Below, piece after piece: positions 7,135 through 9,815 of a stretch of DNA of 9,815 bases. This stretch comes from Treponema sp. GTDB lineage: Bacteria; Spirochaetota; Spirochaetia; Treponematales; Breznakiellaceae. The stretch lies in contig WQXE01000073.1 of assembly GCA_009784995.1 (NCBI GenBank), forward strand, positions 1 through 9,815. Direction: 5' to 3'. The notes below the pieces were generated by a model. It saw only the letters and a program-made list of their open reading frames with translations. It was not told where the DNA came from and ran no database searches. Position numbers and translations under genes: made by a program. Position 1 is the stretch's first letter; each line of letters starts with the position of its first letter.

Positions 7135-7140
7135 GTTCTT

Positions 7141-8337
7141 ATGACAAAAATCAACATGAAAACACCGCTAGTAGAGATAGACGGGGATGAAATGACCCGC
7201 GTTTTATGGGAAGTTATCAAGGAAAAACTGCTTTCTCCTTTTATCGAATTAAAAACAGAGTACTACGATCTTGGACTTTCCAACCGGGATAATACAAATG
7301 ACGAAGTTACAGTTCAATCCGCGCATGCGATTAAAAAATACGGTGTCGGCGTAAAGTGCGCCACCATTACCGCGAATACCGCGAGACAAAAAGAATATAA
7401 TTTAAAACACTTGCATCCAAGTCCAAACGCTACAATAAGAGCGATTCTTGACGGAACCGTATTTCGTAAACCAATCTCTGTAAACCGGATAAAGCCTTCT
7501 GTAATTACGTGGAAAGCGCCTATCGTTATCGGACGTCACGCTTACGGTGATGTTTATAAAGCCGCTGAAATGGAAATTGACGGGCCTGGTAAAGTAGAAA
7601 TGGTTTATACAAAATCCGACGGAACAGAACGCCGCGTAAAAATCGCCGACTTTGAAGGCAGCGGCATCGTACAAGGTATGCATAATTATGATGAGTCGAT
7701 TAAAAGTTTCGCGCGCGCGTGTTTTCTTTACGCTATTAACGAAAAAATACCTTTATGGTTCGCTACCAAAGATACAATTTCCAAAACCTACGATGGCCGC
7801 TTTAAAGCGATATTCGAAGAAATTTACGAAACCGAATTTAAAGAAAAATGCGCCGCGGCGGGAATCGAATATTTTTATACATTGATAGATGACGCTGTCG
7901 CCCGCGTTGTTAAAAGCGAAGGCGGATTTTTATGGGCATGTAAAAATTATGACGGCGATGTTCAAAGCGACATGATCGCTAGCGCCGCTGGAAGTCTCGC
8001 GATGATGACTAGCGTGCTTGTTTCTCCATCGGGCGTATTTGAATACGAAGCGGCTCACGGCACTGTACAACAGCACTACTACCGCTGGCAAAAAGGCGAG
8101 AAAACAAGCACAAATCCCGCCGCGTTAATTTTCGCGTGGAGTGGCGCGCTTTCCAAACGCGCGGAGCTTGACGGTCTTAGCGACCTAACAGATTTCGCGC
8201 GACGTTTGGAAAAAGCGGTATTATCTACAATAGAAGATGGAATAATGACAGGTGATTTAGCAAAACTTTCTGATCCGCCGCCTGTTAAAGTTTTAAATTC
8301 ATGGGAATTTATTGATGAAATCTCTTCACGGTTATAA
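7141..8337 (+). CDS. icd: Isocitrate dehydrogenase, NADP-type of the eukaryotic IDH1/IDH2 subfamily
   Basis: Homodimeric cytoplasmic enzyme converting isocitrate to 2-oxoglutarate and CO2 with a nicotinamide cofactor. The 398 residues follow human IDH1 from end to end rather than the E. coli Icd type. Substrate-binding residues are visible: SPNATIR (94-100, with S94, N96 and R100), R109 in TVFRKP and R132 in IGRHAYGD. ATKDT (208-212) supplies the catalytic lysine K210. Metal ligands lie in LIDD (248-251) and NYDGDVQSD (269-277). K258 in KSEGG and EAAHGTV (303-309) belong to the cofactor region. Where IDH1-like enzymes read HGTVTRHY, this protein has HGTVQQHY. The arginine that contacts the 2'-phosphate of NADP is therefore Gln311, while His312 and K258 remain, and cofactor preference is open. 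It appears to have its own promoter and no coupled neighbour; the product feeds glutamate synthesis. Confidence 0.95.
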   Translation: MTKINMKTPLVEIDGDEMTRVLWEVIKEKLLSPFIELKTEYYDLGLSNRDNTNDEVTVQSAHAIKKYGVGVKCATITANTARQKEYNLKHLHPSPNATIRAILDGTVFRKPISVNRIKPSVITWKAPIVIGRHAYGDVYKAAEMEIDGPGKVEMVYTKSDGTERRVKIADFEGSGIVQGMHNYDESIKSFARACFLYAINEKIPLWFATKDTISKTYDGRFKAIFEEIYETEFKEKCAAAGIEYFYTLIDDAVARVVKSEGGFLWACKNYDGDVQSDMIASAAGSLAMMTSVLVSPSGVFEYEAAHGTVQQHYYRWQKGEKTSTNPAALIFAWSGALSKRAELDGLSDLTDFARRLEKAVLSTIEDGIMTGDLAKLSDPPPVKVLNSWEFIDEISSRL

Positions 8338-8344
8338 TTATTAT

Positions 8345-8386
8345 TTCGTGATGGTTCGTGTGCATATCGAAGATATGATTCGTGGT
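8345..8386. repeat. GGTTCGTG-type dispersed repeat (copy 2, upstream of carA) interrupted by a 15-nt hairpin
   Basis: TTCGTGATGGTTCGTGTG (8345-8362) is identical to the reverse complement of 4325-4342. After the hairpin, ATTCGTGGT (8378-8386) matches the reverse complement of 4316-4324 with one mismatch. Removing the 15-nt insert gives 26 of 27 identical bases between the copies. The repeat fills most of the 68-bp spacer between icd and carA and ends ten bases before the carA ribosome binding site. It supplies the in-frame GTG at 8382 that could be mistaken for the carA start. Confidence 0.85.
8363..8377. repeat. Perfect 15-nt hairpin with GAA triloop inserted in repeat copy 2
   Basis: CATATC-GAA-GATATG: a six-base-pair stem, three-base GNA loop and C-G closing pair, in the same architecture and setting as 4376-4390 but with an unrelated stem sequence. 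If carA is transcribed from upstream, the hairpin would also be in its leader, about 20 nt before the ribosome binding site. Confidence 0.8.
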
Positions 8387-8395
8387 AAAAAATAT

Positions 8396-8400
8396 AGGAG
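8396..8400 (+). promoter_or_regulatory. Ribosome binding site that decides the carA start
   Basis: AGGAG five bases before ATG 8406. It is the clearest Shine-Dalgarno sequence in the window and favours ATG 8406 over the in-frame GTG 8382, which lies inside the dispersed repeat and would add eight residues not seen in the family. Confidence 0.8.
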
Positions 8401-8405
8401 TTAGA

Positions 8406-9557
8406 ATGAGTAATTTTGATTTAGCGCGGCGGCAGGCAAAACTTGTTTTGGAAGACGGCAGTGAATATTTAGGATGGTCTTTTGGCAGAGGCAAAAGCGT
8501 CGCCGGCGAAGTAGTTTTTAACACAGGAATGTCAGGCCTGATTCAATCCTTGACCGATCCCGGATGCAAGGGACAAATTTTTGTATCTACCTGGCCTATT
8601 GCCGGTAACATTGGCGTGCCTGTTAATAAAAACGGTGCGCCTTTTTTTGATGAACACAATATTCCTGTTTTACTTGAATCAGAAAAAATACAAGTTAGCG
8701 GTCTTATTGTTTCAGATCTTTGCGAAGAGCCAAGCCACTATTCAATGAAACTTTCGTTATCAGCCTGGCTTGATAAAGGAAGTATTCCCGGTATATATGG
8801 CATCGACACACGCGCTGTCGCGATTCGCGTTCGTGACCGCGGCACAATGCGCGGTAAAATCCTTATCGAAAATAAAGACAAAGAGGGTTTTGACGATGTC
8901 TCCCTTAATAAAATAAAACTTACAAACGAAGCCGGAGTAGCGTTAAACGAAATTAAAACTTATGTTCCAAAAGAAAATAATACAGGCATTAAAATCGCTC
9001 TTATCGACTGCGGCGTAAAAGCAAACTTAATCCGCTGTCTTTTAAACCGCGGCGCGGAAGTTATACGAATACCATGTAATCTTGACATAAAAGATGTTAA
9101 TTATGACGGGCTTTTAATTTCTAACGGACCCGGCGATCCAAAAGAATATAAAAAATTAATAGAAACAGTTAAAACCGCGCTTTCATTAAATAAACCTGTT
9201 TTTGGTGTAGGTCTTGGAAACTTAATTATGGCGCTTGCCGCTGGAGCCGACACATATAAATTGCAATTCGGACACAGGGGACAAAACCAGCCAAGTTACG
9301 AAAACACCAACGCAGACGAAGGTAAAAACCGCTGTTATGTTACATCGCAAAATCACGGTTACGCTGTAAGAGCAGAAACACTTCCGCAAAACTGGAAACA
9401 GTGGTTTACAAACGGCAACGACGGCACTGTAGAAGGAATTAAGTGCGAAAATAAACCATTCAGCGCAGTTCAATTCTATCCCGAAGGATGTCCCGGTTCA
9501 AAAGATACAGAATATGTTATCGATTACTTTCTCAATCAAATTAAGGAAAATAAATAA
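8406..9557 (+). CDS. carA: Carbamoyl-phosphate synthetase small subunit, glutaminase active site lost
   Basis: CarA normally hydrolyses glutamine and channels ammonia to CarB for pyrimidine and arginine synthesis. The protein has 383 residues, full length. The N-terminal domain is intact (LVLEDGSEYLG at 13-23, GEVVFNTGMSG at 34-44, GIYGIDTRA at 129-137). The class I amidotransferase fold follows with SNGPGDP (239-245), GHRGQNQP (289-296) and QNHGYAV (315-321). The nucleophile loop reads FGVGLGNL (266-273) where the active family has GICLGHQ or GICLGNQ, so the catalytic Cys is Gly269 (codon GGT at 9210). The catalytic His is Tyr358 in QFYPE (TAT at 9477); Glu360 is kept. Glutaminase activity should be absent, and the partner is then expected to use free ammonia, as vertebrate CPS I does after loss of the same Cys. 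Overall wording of the domain is close to eukaryotic and Bacteroidetes-type CarA. It overlaps carB by one base, so the pair is co-translated. Confidence 0.93.
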   Translation: MSNFDLARRQAKLVLEDGSEYLGWSFGRGKSVAGEVVFNTGMSGLIQSLTDPGCKGQIFVSTWPIAGNIGVPVNKNGAPFFDEHNIPVLLESEKIQVSGLIVSDLCEEPSHYSMKLSLSAWLDKGSIPGIYGIDTRAVAIRVRDRGTMRGKILIENKDKEGFDDVSLNKIKLTNEAGVALNEIKTYVPKENNTGIKIALIDCGVKANLIRCLLNRGAEVIRIPCNLDIKDVNYDGLLISNGPGDPKEYKKLIETVKTALSLNKPVFGVGLGNLIMALAAGADTYKLQFGHRGQNQPSYENTNADEGKNRCYVTSQNHGYAVRAETLPQNWKQWFTNGNDGTVEGIKCENKPFSAVQFYPEGCPGSKDTEYVIDYFLNQIKENK

Positions 9558-9815
9558 TGACACCTAATTCAAAATCAAACAATCAGCTTCCTAATAAGGT
9601 TTTAATACTTGGTTCCGGAGGATTAAAGATCGGACAAGCCGGAGAATTTGATTATTCAGGTTCTCAGGCAATTAAAGCGTTACGCGAAGAAGGCATTAAA
9701 ACCATTTTAATAAATCCTAATATCGCTACTATTCAAACAAGCGAAGGAATGGCGGATTCTACTTATTTTCTTCCTGTAACTCCTGAATATGTGCGCAAAG
9801 TTATCGAAAAAGACA
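9557..9815 (+). CDS. carB: Carbamoyl-phosphate synthetase large subunit (N-terminal 86 codons; continues beyond the right edge)
   Basis: CarB makes carbamoyl phosphate from bicarbonate, ammonia and two ATP. Only the first 86 codons are visible: a short polar leader, then VLILGSGGLKIGQAGEFDYSG (about 15-35), SQAIKALREEGIKTILINPN (about 36-55) and the IATIQTSEG and ADSTYFLPVTPEYV segments of the first pre-ATP-grasp domain. The GSGGLxIGQAGEFDYSGSQA wording matches the eukaryotic CAD/CPS I and Bacteroidetes-type enzymes rather than the GSGPIVIGQACEFDYSG of E. coli. The ATG shares its A with the last base of the carA stop codon (TAATG). AAGGA (9543-9547) nine bases upstream, inside carA, is a plausible ribosome binding site. 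Whether the rest of the subunit is intact cannot be seen. Confidence 0.95.
   Translation, partial: MTPNSKSNNQLPNKVLILGSGGLKIGQAGEFDYSGSQAIKALREEGIKTILINPNIATIQTSEGMADSTYFLPVTPEYVRKVIEKD

Noticed and set aside
8382..8405. GTG 8382 as the carA start
   Set aside because: It lies within the dispersed repeat; AGGAG at 8396-8400 is correctly spaced for ATG 8406.
8338..8405. Pyrimidine-responsive attenuator or PyrR site before carA
   Set aside because: The 68 bp are almost wholly the dispersed repeat and ribosome binding site; I see no U-rich terminator, leader peptide or PyrR-type loop.
1..9815. A defence system, prophage or transposon in the window
   Set aside because: All large frames are assigned to core metabolism, repair or the ATPase-like protein; no nuclease, transposase, integrase or toxin-antitoxin signature was found on either strand.

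Overview
The window looks like ordinary chromosome from an AT-rich bacterium (about 40% GC by eye), densely packed with housekeeping genes. RuvA, RuvB, HisS and the acyl-CoA synthetase resemble, from memory, proteins of treponeme-like spirochaetes. Examples are the RuvA stretch TWLYHREDQM and the HisS stretch VWRGENTQRGRYREF. This placement is an inference and was not searched. Few genes have a Shine-Dalgarno sequence; several have a -10 box placed so that the transcript would begin at or next to the start codon.

Layout. Positions 1-2511 (minus strand) hold a compact ruvA-ruvB-queA operon: Holliday-junction branch migration followed by queuosine tRNA modification. queA runs off the left edge. 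A 72-bp divergent promoter region separates it from everything else, which is on the plus strand. That strand carries an AMP-forming acyl-CoA synthetase (2584-4299); a 187-bp spacer with an inverted pair of GGTTCGTG-type repeats and a perfect 15-nt hairpin; hisS (4487-5812); a half-length, motif-degenerate P1B-type ATPase-like membrane protein (5817-7094); an NADP-type isocitrate dehydrogenase (7141-8337); a second copy of the repeat carrying its own 15-nt hairpin (8345-8386); and carA-carB (8406 to the right edge), with carB truncated by the window.

How the genes work together. RuvA and RuvB form one motor. CarA and CarB form carbamoyl-phosphate synthetase. Isocitrate dehydrogenase supplies 2-oxoglutarate and so links to nitrogen metabolism, although it has its own promoter-like element. 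No dedicated defence system, phage, transposase, CRISPR array or RNA gene was found.

The points of most interest are: (1) a CarA that keeps its full length but has lost the catalytic Cys and His of its glutaminase; (2) an intact ORF for the catalytic half of a heavy-metal ATPase in which the phosphorylated Asp and nearly every other signature motif is altered; (3) two compact GNA-triloop hairpins inserted at the same place in a dispersed repeat, with a matching unoccupied copy in the same window; (4) recurrent leaderless-type promoters; (5) a strong preference for the word TCGC across codon boundaries.
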